From Candidatus Methylomirabilota bacterium (lineage in GTDB: Bacteria; Methylomirabilota; Methylomirabilia; Rokubacteriales; CSP1-6): 45,373 nt of DNA. Within the stretch, counting starts at the first letter, position 1; each line of letters opens with the position of its first letter. The stretch is taken from NCBI GenBank assembly GCA_035936835.1, contig DASYVT010000022.1, positions 1-45,373 of the forward strand, written 5' to 3'. The notes below the pieces were generated by a model. It did no database searches and was not told the DNA's origin. It was given only the letters and a program-made list of their open reading frames with translations. The translations under genes were made by a program, and so were the position numbers. Positions 1 to 8,637 of the stretch are shown in pieces.

Positions 1-1382
1 CCCACCTGCTCCCACATGACGTCGCGCAGCCGCTGCTGGAGCGCGTAGAGCCCCTCGCCCTCGCCGCGCCCGAGGGGTAGGACGATGCGGGCCGCCGCCG
101 CCTCGACGTCCTGCGTGGACAACCGCGGCAGGGACCGGCCCACGACCCACTCCGCCATCACGTCGCCCGCGATCCCGCCGAAGACGGTCGAGTCGGCCAC
201 GCCATTGCCTCCCAGCCGGTTCGCGCCGTGGATGCCGCCCGCATCCTCGCCGGCGGCGAAGAGTCCCTCGATGGCGGTCCGGCACGATGGATCGATGACC
301 ACCCCGCCCATCATGAAGTGTGCCGTCGGGCCCACTTCGACCGGCTCGCGGGCCAGATCCCGACCGAAGTCGCGGCAGCGCTTGACCATGCCCCTGAAGT
401 TGGTCTCGACGAGCGTCGCGCCAAGGTGAGACACATCGATCCAGACCCCTCCATGCGGACTGCCGAGGCCCTCCTGCACCTCGGTGAAGCATGCGCGCGC
501 GACGAGGTCGCGCGTGGAGCGCTCCATGCGCCCCGGATCGTAGCGCGACATGAAGCGCTCGCCCTTGCCGTTGAGGAGCCTGCCCCCCGCCCCCCGGAGC
601 CCCTCTTCGAGCAGCGCGCCGGTCATGAGCGAGTTCGGCACGACGAGGCCCGTGGGATGGAACTGCACCATCTCCATGTCCTTGACGGGGGCGCCGGCAC
701 GCAGCGCCAGCGCGATGCCGTCTGCGGCCTTGTCCGCCGAGCAGGCGATGACGCGGTACATCGTCGGCCCGCCGCCCATCGCGAGCAGCGTGGCGCGGCT
801 GCGCACCGCGGTGAAGCTCCCGCGGCGGATGTCGAGCACGAGCGCCCCGCCGACGCGGCCGGCGCCGTCGCTGAGCAGCTCGACCGCCCGGTGTTCCTCC
901 AGCGCGCGAATGGAGGGGCGAATCCACACCTGCTCGGTCAGCCGGTTCATGATCTCGATGCCGGTCAGATCTCCCTTGTGAATGGTCCGGTCGTGCGTCT
1001 GGCCGGCGAAGGGCTTCTGGTGGATGCGGCCGTCGGGGTGGCGGTCGAAGAAGCAGCCGTAGCGGCTCTCGAGCTCCAGCACGCGCCCGGGCGCCTCGGT
1101 GACGAGCGTCCAGACGAGCTCCTGGTCGTTGATCCAGCCGCCGCCCGCGAGGGTATCGAGGAGGTGCGCGTCGAGAGAGTCGGGCGAGGCGAGCACGGCG
1201 TTGTAGCCGCCCTGGACCATCCGCGTGCAGCCCGCGCGGCCGAGCAACCCCTTGACGACGACGGTCACCGACAGATGCGGCGAGCGGTCCGCAGCGTGCA
1301 GGGCCGCGCAGAGCCCGGCGCCGCCGGCGCCCAGGATCAGAAGATCGGTCTCGAGGATGTCGATGGCGCGCTCCGCGGTGAC
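1..1382 (-). CDS. SdhA/FrdA-like FAD-dependent flavoprotein (partial, runs off left edge)
   Basis: Flavoprotein of the succinate dehydrogenase/fumarate reductase family, expected to oxidise or reduce a dicarboxylate through covalently bound FAD. The minus-strand frame shows a glycine-rich FAD loop (LILGAGGAG) right at the N-terminus, the family motif QFHPTGL near residue 240, and a run of conserved downstream motifs (ALLEEGLRG, GERFMSRY, GGNGVADS). The C-terminal part is beyond the window. It follows soxZ by about 100 bases, as the last visible member of the sulfur cluster. No ATG, GTG or TTG exists in frame between the preceding in-frame stop (the soxZ TGA) and the FAD loop; I place the start at GTC 1382 only as a best guess. 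L-aspartate oxidase is a related alternative, but the HPTGL motif and downstream pattern fit SdhA/FrdA better. Role in sulfur metabolism is unproven. Confidence 0.75.
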
Positions 1383-1481
1383 TATAGCCCCGGGCCGGGT
1401 CCGGGCGCAATCCGCCGAGGCGCCCTCAGCGGGCGGGCGCCTCGGGCAGGTCGTGGAGGCGCTGGCGGGCCCCGCCGAGGC

Positions 1482-1811
1482 TCACGCCGGCTTGACCTCG
1501 GCCGAGCCCTCGAAGCGCGATCCGTGGGTGTCGAAGAACGTGACCTTGAGCGTCCCGGGCTCGGTCACCCTGAACGCGAAGCCGAACGACGGGTTCTCGC
1601 CGATCGAGGTCGAGGTGTCGAACTCCGCGATGTCGCGGCCGAGGTAGCTGACGACGACGCGGTTGACGAAGCGGTAGTTCCTGTCCACCGACTTCCCGTC
1701 CTTGCGCTCGACTCGCTCGTTGGGGTGGATCAGGAGCGCCCGCGCCCGCGCCACCGACCCGCGCGCGACCGAGCCCGGCACCCTGATCTTCACCTGCCCC
1801 ATGGCGCTCAC
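1482..1811 (-). CDS. soxZ: SoxZ, sulfur-carrier complex subunit
   Basis: SoxZ is the small immunoglobulin-like partner of SoxY in the periplasmic carrier on which thiosulfate or sulfide sulfur is bound during Sox oxidation. The 109-residue product has typical SoxZ features: KIRVPGSVARG near the start, an HPNE segment, YRFVNRV, and FGFAFRVTEPG before a short C-terminal strand; length matches the family. I chose the GTG at 1811 because it overlaps the soxY stop as GTGA, indicating translational coupling; an ATG three codons later (1802) is the alternative. No signal peptide is visible, as expected since SoxZ is exported together with SoxY. Confidence 0.9.
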   Translation of the reverse strand: MSAMGQVKIRVPGSVARGSVARARALLIHPNERVERKDGKSVDRNYRFVNRVVVSYLGRDIAEFDTSTSIGENPSFGFAFRVTEPGTLKVTFFDTHGSRFEGSAEVKPA

Positions 1812-2296
1812 GCGGCGCACCCCGCGACGACCACGCGGACGCTGCGCTTGACCATGAGGAGCGCGCCGTCCTGCATCTCCGCCACGGCACGCACGTCTCC
1901 GGTGTCGGCCAGCCGGAGGTAGGCGGCCACGTACGCCTGGCCGCACGCCGGCGTGAGGCTGAACTTCGCGTTGAGCGGCCGCGGGTTCTTGTCGGACAGG
2001 ACGTAGATGGCCTTGGCGTAGCTCTGCGGCGTCATCGGCGACTTGACCTCCACCGACATGGCCACGTTGCCGCCGTCCTCCGCGATGAGCGGCAGCTCGA
2101 AGGTGATGACCTGGGAGCCATCCTTGATCGGGCGGCCCCCGAACAGCCGCTGCATGGTTTTCTCGACGGGCTCCTCGGGGGCGAGGTTGGCGAGAAAGCC
2201 TTGGGCGCGCGCCTTGGCGTGAGGCCAGGCGGCGGCAAGCGCCGCCGCGGCGGCTCCCTTGAACACTTCTCTCCTGGTCACCCCCTGCCGAGCCAT
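1808..2296 (-). CDS. soxY: SoxY, sulfur-carrying subunit with Tat signal
   Basis: SoxY carries sulfur intermediates on a C-terminal cysteine. The 162-residue product begins with a Tat-type signal (TRREVF, then an alanine-rich core) and has the usual beta-sandwich body and a LTPACGQAY segment. The C-terminus reads VVVAGCAA, so the carrier cysteine is kept but the standard GGCGG swinging arm is replaced by AGCAA. The ATG at 2296 follows a GGGGAG; an ATG at 2314 would add six residues. It overlaps soxZ and lies 56 bases after the molybdopterin oxidoreductase. No soxXA, soxB or soxCD is visible in the window. Confidence 0.88.
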   Translation of the reverse strand: MARQGVTRREVFKGAAAAALAAAWPHAKARAQGFLANLAPEEPVEKTMQRLFGGRPIKDGSQVITFELPLIAEDGGNVAMSVEVKSPMTPQSYAKAIYVLSDKNPRPLNAKFSLTPACGQAYVAAYLRLADTGDVRAVAEMQDGALLMVKRSVRVVVAGCAA

Positions 2297-2352
2297 GACT
2301 CCCCGCTTAACCATGATTCAATGATGCCGCGCTTCACGACCAAGTCAAATGT

Positions 2353-5184
2353 TCACGGCTCGAGGCGGTAGGTCGAGGCATCGGGCATGAAAGCCCTCGG
2401 CAGCCAGAGGGGGCGCCTGAGCCCGCCGGGTCCCGGCGCCGGCCGCGCCATCGCGAGCCACTCGCGGTAGACCTGATGCGCCCGGTTGGTGTCCACGACG
2501 ACGTCGCCGTAGCGGTCCTCGGGCCCCGGGCGGACGACGCGCACCTTCTGGTGCCAGCAGTGCTGGCCACTGACCGGGTCCGGGTGCACCGGAAACGCCA
2601 GGTTCTGGTGGACGCCCGGGTCCTCCCACCAGACGCGCGACGAGTCGGGGTCAGCGCTCTCGAACGGCCTCACGCCGTGGATGTGGCGGAGCCGCCACTG
2701 CCCTTCCCCCAGGCGCTGCATGTCCACGAGGGCCGTGGACCAGCGCTCGCCGCCCGCGTCCTCCTGGAGCCGCCAGCGGCCGAGGTGATGCGAGCAGGCG
2801 ACAACGCCGGGCCGGATCGACTCGGTCACCCAGACCTTGTCCACGAAGTGGCCGATCTCCGTCTCCACCTTCAGGAGATCTCCCGTGACCACGCCGAGCC
2901 GCGATGCGTCGCCGGGACTGAGCCATAACGGATTCGTGTGCGAGATCTCGTAGAGCCACTTGGCATTGCCCGAACGCGAGTGGATCAGGGTGGGCAGCCT
3001 GAAGGTCGGCAGGAGCAGCATCTCACCGCGGGCCGGGTCGATCTGGGACCAGTGCACGTGGCCCTTCGCGTAGGTCGGCACGGCGTGTTCCGCCCACTTC
3101 CAGTCCTTGAGCGTCTTCGAATAGAACTCGAGCTTCCGCGAGGGCGTGGGGAACCCCGCTCGGAGCTGCCCGTCGACTTCGACGCCCACGGCGCTCCCGC
3201 CCTTGACCGCCACGCGCGTGACGGGGTCGACCGCGGCCCCTAGGCACTCCGCGGGGGAGAGCGGGGTCTCGTGGGTGCGGTAGACGTGGTCTTCAATGAG
3301 GAACGCGCCGTACTTGCGCATGTACTCGAGCGGAGTCAGGCCCTGGCGCGCCGCGGCCTCGGGCAGCCCGGGGACGCTGTGCTCGAAGATCCACCGGTAG
3401 AACTCCTCGATCCTGAGCTTCTCGCCCGCGCGGTACGGGGACTCGAAGTACTTCCGGATGCCGAGCGTCCCGTCGGGGTCGATGCGCCACGAGAGCTCGA
3501 TCAAGAACTCGTCCTCCTCCCACACCTGCCCCAGCCCCACGGCCTCGTGGGCCTGCCAGGTCAGGTCGAACTTCTTGCCCTGCCGCTCGAGGGCCACGCG
3601 CAGGACGGGCTGGCGGAAGCCGATCCAGCGCGCGGCGTGGGTCTCCTGGCTCATGAGGTCGTGGCGCTCCGAGGCGTGCCCCATCGGCAGCACGTAGTCG
3701 GCGAACCACGCGGTCTCGCTCCAGATGGGCGTGAGACAGGCGTGCCGCTCGACCTTGGCCTCGTCCGTCAGCATCTCGATCCACGACATGCCGTCGGGGT
3801 TGGTCCAGACGGGGTTGTAGACGCGCGTGAAGTACATGGCGAGCTTGCCGCGGCCTTCGCGGAGGAAGTGCGGCAGGAGGAAACTCATCTCGAAGAAGGC
3901 CAGCGGGTACTCGCGCGGCATCAGGAGCTCGCTCCACACTTTCGCGGGCGGCGGCATCATGGGCGGCTCGGGCACGGCCTTGTTCCAGGCGCCGGGCGCG
4001 GTGCCGCCGGGAACCGCGACGGCGCCCATCAGCACCACCACCAGCTCGAGGGCGCGCGCGACTTCCCAACCGTGGAGGTTGCCGGCCGCCGCGTTCCGCC
4101 AGACGTGCGTCGAGAGCGCGCCGCCCGAGCGGCCGATCTCCCGCGCCACTTCCTCGATGCGCGCGGCGGGGATGCCGGTCTCGGCCTCGGCGAACTCCGG
4201 CGTGTACGCCGCGTAGATCTCGCCCAGCGCCCGCTCAAATTCCTCAAAGGCGACCGGCGCGCCCGGACGCTCGTCCCGCAGGTACTCCTCCCAGTTGACC
4301 CAGCGGCGGACGAACTCGCGGTCCCAGGTGCCCGCACGAAGCAGGACGTGGACGAAGGCCAGGAGCATCGCGGCCTCGGTCCCCGGCCACGGCGACAGCC
4401 AGTAGTCCGCCATCGACGCGGTGTTGCTCAACCGCGTGTCCACCACGCAGACCTTGGCGCCCGCCATCTTGCCCTCGATGATCCGCTGGGCGTGCGGGTT
4501 GAAGTAGTGCCCCGCCTCGAGGTGGGAGGACAGGAGGAGGATGAAGCGCGCGCGGCTATGATCGGGCGAGGGCCGATCGTACCCGTGCCAGAACGCGTAG
4601 CCGGCACGCGCCGAGGCCGAGCAGACGTTGGTGTGGCTGTTGTGCCCGTCGATGCCCCAGGCGTGGAAGACGCGCTGGAGGTAGACGAGCTCGTGCCCCG
4701 GGCGGCCCAGGTGATACATGATCTCCTCCTGCCTGCCCTCGACGAGCGCCGTGCGGATGCGGCCGGCGATGTCGTCCAGCACCTCGTTCCAGCTGACGCG
4801 CGCCCATTTACCTTCCCCGCGCTTCCCCGCGCGCTTCAGCGGGTAGAGGATGCGCTCCGGGTCCTGCACCTGGTTGAGCGTGGCCGGGCCCTTGGCGCAG
4901 TTGCGGCCACGGCTTCCCGGGTGCTCGGGGTTGCCCTCGAACTTCTGGATCTTGAGCGTCTGCTTGTCTACGTAGGCGAGGAGCCCGCAGCCCGCCTCGC
5001 AGTTGAAGCAGATGGTGGGGATGAGCGCGTAGCGCCGCTCCACCCGCTTCGGCCACGCCTTCGAGTCGTACTCCCGCCAGTCGTCCCACCGTTCGACGGG
5101 CGGAAAGGGGCTGAGCCCGGGCGCCGGCGGGTCGAGGTCGCGGGCGTGAGGGTGCAGCGGCTCGGCCGTCCTGTCGTTCGTCAC
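2353..5184 (-). CDS. Molybdopterin oxidoreductase, SoeA-like (putative sulfite dehydrogenase catalytic subunit)
   Basis: Large catalytic subunit of a complex iron-sulfur molybdoenzyme, 943 residues. The N-terminus binds a [4Fe-4S] cluster through C59, C62, C66 and C96. C188, in NVCSAS, is the likely molybdenum ligand, as in polysulfide/thiosulfate reductase and formate dehydrogenase relatives. A C-terminal molybdopterin-binding domain follows. There is no twin-arginine signal, which suggests a cytoplasmic enzyme, as known for SoeA and unlike PsrA/PhsA. GTG 5184 overlaps the upstream TGA as GTGA; the same frame stays open far upstream, but that part is only the shadow of the upstream gene. Setting beside soxYZ, fcc genes and sulfite exporters favours sulfite oxidation to sulfate, with electrons passed to the fused FeS/NrfD protein. 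Polysulfide or tetrathionate chemistry remains possible. Confidence 0.85.
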   Translation of the reverse strand: MTNDRTAEPLHPHARDLDPPAPGLSPFPPVERWDDWREYDSKAWPKRVERRYALIPTICFNCEAGCGLLAYVDKQTLKIQKFEGNPEHPGSRGRNCAKGPATLNQVQDPERILYPLKRAGKRGEGKWARVSWNEVLDDIAGRIRTALVEGRQEEIMYHLGRPGHELVYLQRVFHAWGIDGHNSHTNVCSASARAGYAFWHGYDRPSPDHSRARFILLLSSHLEAGHYFNPHAQRIIEGKMAGAKVCVVDTRLSNTASMADYWLSPWPGTEAAMLLAFVHVLLRAGTWDREFVRRWVNWEEYLRDERPGAPVAFEEFERALGEIYAAYTPEFAEAETGIPAARIEEVAREIGRSGGALSTHVWRNAAAGNLHGWEVARALELVVVLMGAVAVPGGTAPGAWNKAVPEPPMMPPPAKVWSELLMPREYPLAFFEMSFLLPHFLREGRGKLAMYFTRVYNPVWTNPDGMSWIEMLTDEAKVERHACLTPIWSETAWFADYVLPMGHASERHDLMSQETHAARWIGFRQPVLRVALERQGKKFDLTWQAHEAVGLGQVWEEDEFLIELSWRIDPDGTLGIRKYFESPYRAGEKLRIEEFYRWIFEHSVPGLPEAAARQGLTPLEYMRKYGAFLIEDHVYRTHETPLSPAECLGAAVDPVTRVAVKGGSAVGVEVDGQLRAGFPTPSRKLEFYSKTLKDWKWAEHAVPTYAKGHVHWSQIDPARGEMLLLPTFRLPTLIHSRSGNAKWLYEISHTNPLWLSPGDASRLGVVTGDLLKVETEIGHFVDKVWVTESIRPGVVACSHHLGRWRLQEDAGGERWSTALVDMQRLGEGQWRLRHIHGVRPFESADPDSSRVWWEDPGVHQNLAFPVHPDPVSGQHCWHQKVRVVRPGPEDRYGDVVVDTNRAHQVYREWLAMARPAPGPGGLRRPLWLPRAFMPDASTYRLEP

Positions 5185-6728
5185 GAAAGCGGCAGCGCCT
5201 GGCCGGCGCGCACCCAAATGTCTTCCCAGAGCCAGAGGCCGAAAAGACCGAGCACGGTCGCCGCGACGGCCGCCCACGGCTGCGGCGAGACCACGAGCAG
5301 GACGAGCGGCACGGCGGTGCCGCCCACCACGATGCCCCACCAGAAGCGGACGCGGTACGGACCCCGCGTGATCAGCCGCGCGGCGCGGGCGGCATCCTGG
5401 GTGGCATGCGCCGTGAAGGTCTCGGCGAAGAGCACGACGCCGTTTAGGGCGAGCGAGAACCAGAGCGCCATGCGGAGCCCCTCGGCCACGCGCGGATCGT
5501 CGCTGACGGCGAGCGCGGCGAGCAGGAGGCTCGCGCAGCCGGCCGTGACGGCGGCCACGAGGAGATGGGGCAGCACGAGTGGGCTCTGCCAGAAGTCGCG
5601 TCCCTCGGCCTGGCCGAAGAGGAAGGCGCTGTAGCCGGCCGACGCCGTGGCCACCAGCAGCACGGGCCAGCCCAGGGCGAAGAACGCCATGTGGCTCTGC
5701 GTCCACCCCGCGACGAGCCAGGCGACGCCCAGGAGACCGTGCGCCGTCAAAATCCACCCGCCCCAGACCAGCCAGGAGCGCCAGTTCGGCTTCAAAAGGA
5801 GATAGAGGAATCGCTCCGGGCGCGTGAGGTCGAGGACGAGGAGCGCGGTCGTCAGCGCGAGGAAGACGAGGCTGATGAGCGGCGCCGCGAGCCCCGCCAC
5901 GGGTCCGGCAAAGGACAACCCGTCGATCGCGGCGACCGCCGCGACCAGAAGCGCGCCCGCCGCGACCGACTTGGTCCAGAGATACGTCGAGACCTTCCAC
6001 CCCCAGGGCCGCTCCGGATGCGCCACGTCGTACACCGTCCGCGCCATGCCGAGCAGGTCCACGCCTTCACCGGCGACGGACGCCGCCCGGCCGGCGACGT
6101 TGGGCCCGCCCGGCACCGGGATGCGGCTCGCCTCGGCGAAGAGATAGCGGTCACCGGCCTTCTGCATGGCCGGCCTCAGCGCGGCTTCGTCGGCGCCGAT
6201 ATAGAAGAGCTTGGGCTGCGTCCCCTGCTCCGGCTTGCGCACCGCCACCTGCTGCGTGGCGACGAGGCGCGCGATCCCCGACGTGGGGTCGTCCAGGTCG
6301 CCCGGGACGATAGCCTGCACCGGACACACGATGACGCACGCCGGCTCGAGCCCGACCTCGACCCGATGCGCGCAGTAGTGGCACTTGGCCGCCGTCTGCG
6401 TCTCTGGGTCGATGTAGAGCGCATCGTACGGGCACGCCTGCATGCACGACTTGCAGCCGATGCAGCGGTCGCCGTCGAAATCCACGATGCCGTCGGGGCG
6501 CCGGTAGAGCGCGACGGTCGGACAGATCGTCACGCACGGGGCGTTGTCGCAGTGGTTACACCGCATGACGGAGAAGTAGCGCCGCGTGTCGGGGAACGTG
6601 CCCTTCTCGATGTACTTGACCCAGGTGCGGTTGACGCCGAGCGGCACCTGGTTCTCTTCCTTGCACGCCACCGTGCAGGCGTGACAACCGATGCATTTCC
6701 GCTGGTCGATCACGAAGCCGTAGCGCAT
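5181..6728 (-). CDS. Fused four-cluster ferredoxin / NrfD-type membrane subunit (SoeB-SoeC-like)
   Basis: Electron-transfer and membrane-anchor subunits joined in one 515-residue protein. The first ~190 residues hold four [4Fe-4S] motifs: C12-C15-C18-C22, then CNHC with a later CP, CIGCKSC, and CHYC with a later CP, as in PsrB/SoeB/DmsB. From about residue 240 to the end there are eight or so hydrophobic helices of the NrfD/PsrC type, which exchange electrons with quinone. In most systems these are two genes. The ATG at 6728 is preceded directly by the TAG of a 45-codon ORF that repeats the first 22 residues. The stop overlaps the GTG of the molybdopterin subunit, so the two very probably form one complex. 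Confidence 0.88.
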   Translation of the reverse strand: MRYGFVIDQRKCIGCHACTVACKEENQVPLGVNRTWVKYIEKGTFPDTRRYFSVMRCNHCDNAPCVTICPTVALYRRPDGIVDFDGDRCIGCKSCMQACPYDALYIDPETQTAAKCHYCAHRVEVGLEPACVIVCPVQAIVPGDLDDPTSGIARLVATQQVAVRKPEQGTQPKLFYIGADEAALRPAMQKAGDRYLFAEASRIPVPGGPNVAGRAASVAGEGVDLLGMARTVYDVAHPERPWGWKVSTYLWTKSVAAGALLVAAVAAIDGLSFAGPVAGLAAPLISLVFLALTTALLVLDLTRPERFLYLLLKPNWRSWLVWGGWILTAHGLLGVAWLVAGWTQSHMAFFALGWPVLLVATASAGYSAFLFGQAEGRDFWQSPLVLPHLLVAAVTAGCASLLLAALAVSDDPRVAEGLRMALWFSLALNGVVLFAETFTAHATQDAARAARLITRGPYRVRFWWGIVVGGTAVPLVLLVVSPQPWAAVAATVLGLFGLWLWEDIWVRAGQALPLS

Positions 6729-6863
6729 CTAACTCAGCCCTCGCCTCGGGACGCCCTGGCCTTCGGCCATCGGCCGTCCATCAGCTCGAACCGCCACACA
6801 CGCGACGGTGCACGCATGGCAGCCGATGCATTTCCGCTGGTCGATCACGAAGCCGTAGCGCAA
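6729..6863 (-). pseudogene. Truncated duplicate of the ferredoxin N-terminus
   Basis: A TTG-started frame of 44 codons plus TAG ends exactly where the ferredoxin/NrfD gene begins (TAG then ATG). Its residues 2-22 repeat the start of that protein, including the first cluster motif [11 protein letters not shown], then run into unrelated sequence. Bases 6823-6862 equal 6688-6727 without a mismatch (40 bases, offset 135). The next nine codons encode the same residues but seven differ at the third position. This looks like the remnant of a diverged homologous gene joined by recombination. A functional short leader peptide is less likely. Confidence 0.7.
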
Positions 6864-6881
6864 GCGAGTCTCCCGTGATCT

Positions 6882-7664
6882 CTAGTGCAGAACGTCGATC
6901 CAGACGCGCAGGGCCGCCAGCGCGATGACGGCGCCGAGTATTACGCGCAGGACGCCGACGGGGGCGCGCCGGCTGAGATGCGCGCCGAGGCTCGCGCCCG
7001 GCAGCGAGCCCGCGACCACGGCGGCGGCCGCAATGAACGGAACCTGGCCCGTCGCGAGCTTGCCCACGAAGCCCAGGAGCGCCCCGGCGCCGGCCATCGC
7101 GAGCGACGTCCCGATGCTGAGGCGCACCGGCACGCGCATGACTCCGATCAGGACCGGCATCAATAGGAAAGCTCCGCCGGCGCCCACCAATCCGGACATC
7201 ATGCCGACGACGCCAGGGATGCAGACGGCCTCGGCCCGGTTGAACGGCATGGTCTCCGCGGTCGCCGCCGGCCCCGCCTCGGCGGGCGTGATGAACATGA
7301 GCAGCAGCGCCGTCGTCGCCATCAGGGCAAACACCAGGAGCAGCACACGTCCCTCGACGAAGTGAGATCCCACGGCGCCCGCCAGCGAGCCCAGGGCCAT
7401 GGCGCTTCCCCCCCAGAGCGCCAGGCGGCGGTGGAGCATGGCGCCGCGGCCGTGGGTCCACACGCCCATCGCGGAAGCGGCCAGCACCTGCGCCATGGTC
7501 ACGCCCGCCACCAGCTTGATGTCGAGGCTGCCCACGGCGAGGAGCGGCGGGACATAGAAAAGGAGCGGGATCATCACGATGGCCCCGCCCACGCCGACCA
7601 GTCCCGACGCGAACGCGCCAGCAAAGCCCAGCGCGGCCAACGTCAGGATGAAGGCCGCGCTCAC
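6882..7664 (-). CDS. TauE/SafE-family sulfite (or sulfonate) exporter 2
   Basis: Multi-pass membrane permease of the TauE/SafE/TSUP family (DUF81), thought to move sulfite, sulfonates or related anions out of the cell. About eight hydrophobic segments are visible, in two halves each starting with a glycine-rich motif (GLVGVGGA and GLVGAGGAF), the family signature. GTG 7664 (VSAAFIL) puts the first helix at the N-terminus, as is usual. An ATG at 7757 would overlap the preceding stop as ATGA and add 31 arginine/glycine-rich residues unlike the family, so it is the alternative start. It is the second of two adjacent TauE-type genes in the sulfur cluster and would remove sulfite formed by sulfur oxidation. 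Confidence 0.82.
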   Translation of the reverse strand: MSAAFILTLAALGFAGAFASGLVGVGGAIVMIPLLFYVPPLLAVGSLDIKLVAGVTMAQVLAASAMGVWTHGRGAMLHRRLALWGGSAMALGSLAGAVGSHFVEGRVLLLVFALMATTALLLMFITPAEAGPAATAETMPFNRAEAVCIPGVVGMMSGLVGAGGAFLLMPVLIGVMRVPVRLSIGTSLAMAGAGALLGFVGKLATGQVPFIAAAAVVAGSLPGASLGAHLSRRAPVGVLRVILGAVIALAALRVWIDVLH

Positions 7665-7753
7665 GCGGAAGCGCCCGGATCCGGCTGCGACATGGGCAGC
7701 ATGATACCTCGGCCGCCGCCCGCCGGAGGGGCGAAGGACGCCGTCCCCGATCT

Positions 7754-8572
7754 TCATCCTCCCTGCCAGCCCAGAACGATGAGCCGGACGCCCACGAACG
7801 CCAGGGCGACGACCAGTGCCCGGATGATCCAGACCCCGCGGACCCATCGCGCGTGCCACGCGCCCAGCTGGGCGCCGGCGGCCACGCCGATCGCCAGCGG
7901 GAGGATGCGCCCGAGGACACCCAGGAAGTCGCCCTCGAGCGCGTGCACGGCCGAGCCCGTCAGGGTCATGATGGCCAGCGTGAAGTGCGACGTGGCCGTG
8001 GCGACGTGCACCGGGAAGTGGAGGAGGTTGGCCATCACGGGCACGTGGATGATCCCCCCGCCGATGCCCAGCAGGCTCGAGAGGAAGCCGACGCCGAGGC
8101 TCAGCCCCACGCCGAGCACGGGGTTGAACGCGTACGCGTGGACGGTGCCGTCGGCCTCGACGAGACGCCGCCGCATCGCCCAGCGCCCGCCATCTCCCGC
8201 CGCGCTCTCGGACGGCCCGCGCAGCAGGAACGCGCAGATCGCCAGCATCAGGATCCCGATCAGAAGGTCGAATGACCGGCGCGGCATGCGGTCCGTCGCG
8301 AGGGCTCCCAGGATGGCGCCGGGCACCGTCGCCGTCGAGAAGAGCAGGCCCGACTTATAGTCGATGCGCCGCATGCGCGCGTAGGCGACGGATCCGGACA
8401 GCGCGTTGACGAACACCACGGTCAGCGAGATCGTGGCGATCGTGTGCGGGGAATCGTTCGGGTAGAGCAGAAGGAGCAGCGGCACGAGGAGAAAGCCGCC
8501 GCCCGCGCCGATGAGCGTGCCGTAGGCCCCGAGGGCGAAGCCCACAGGAAGCAGCCAGAGGAGTTCGGGCAT
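7754..8572 (-). CDS. TauE/SafE-family sulfite (or sulfonate) exporter 1
   Basis: Second TauE/SafE permease, 272 residues and about eight membrane helices. The repeated half motifs are GTLIGAGGGFLLVP near the N-terminus and SSLLGIGGGIIHVP in the middle, which are strongly conserved in this family. It differs clearly in sequence from its neighbour at 6882-7664, so the two are not a recent duplication; they may form a heteromer or have different substrates. It lies 65 bases after the cytochrome gene fccA on the same strand. Substrate is inferred from the sulfur-oxidation neighbourhood only. Confidence 0.85.
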   Translation of the reverse strand: MPELLWLLPVGFALGAYGTLIGAGGGFLLVPLLLLLYPNDSPHTIATISLTVVFVNALSGSVAYARMRRIDYKSGLLFSTATVPGAILGALATDRMPRRSFDLLIGILMLAICAFLLRGPSESAAGDGGRWAMRRRLVEADGTVHAYAFNPVLGVGLSLGVGFLSSLLGIGGGIIHVPVMANLLHFPVHVATATSHFTLAIMTLTGSAVHALEGDFLGVLGRILPLAIGVAAGAQLGAWHARWVRGVWIIRALVVALAFVGVRLIVLGWQGG

Positions 8573-8637
8573 GAGTCGCCGAAAGCTCGGCAGCCCATTC
8601 TGCCACGGCGCCCCCGGGGCGGGCGCCGGATTCCGGG

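Noticed and set aside
228-1922. Open frame of 564 codons on the plus strand at the left edge
   Set aside because: The minus strand of the same region encodes the SdhA-like protein and SoxZ with clear motifs; the plus-strand translation is composition-driven.
3271-5634. Open frame of 787 codons on the plus strand over the molybdopterin oxidoreductase
   Set aside because: Antisense shadow of a gene with clear cofactor motifs; no ribosome-binding site or family resemblance.
5185-6000. Upstream in-frame extension of the SoeA-like gene to 6000
   Set aside because: The extra ~270 residues are a frame-shifted reading of the NrfD membrane helices; the GTGA overlap at 5184 gives the natural start.
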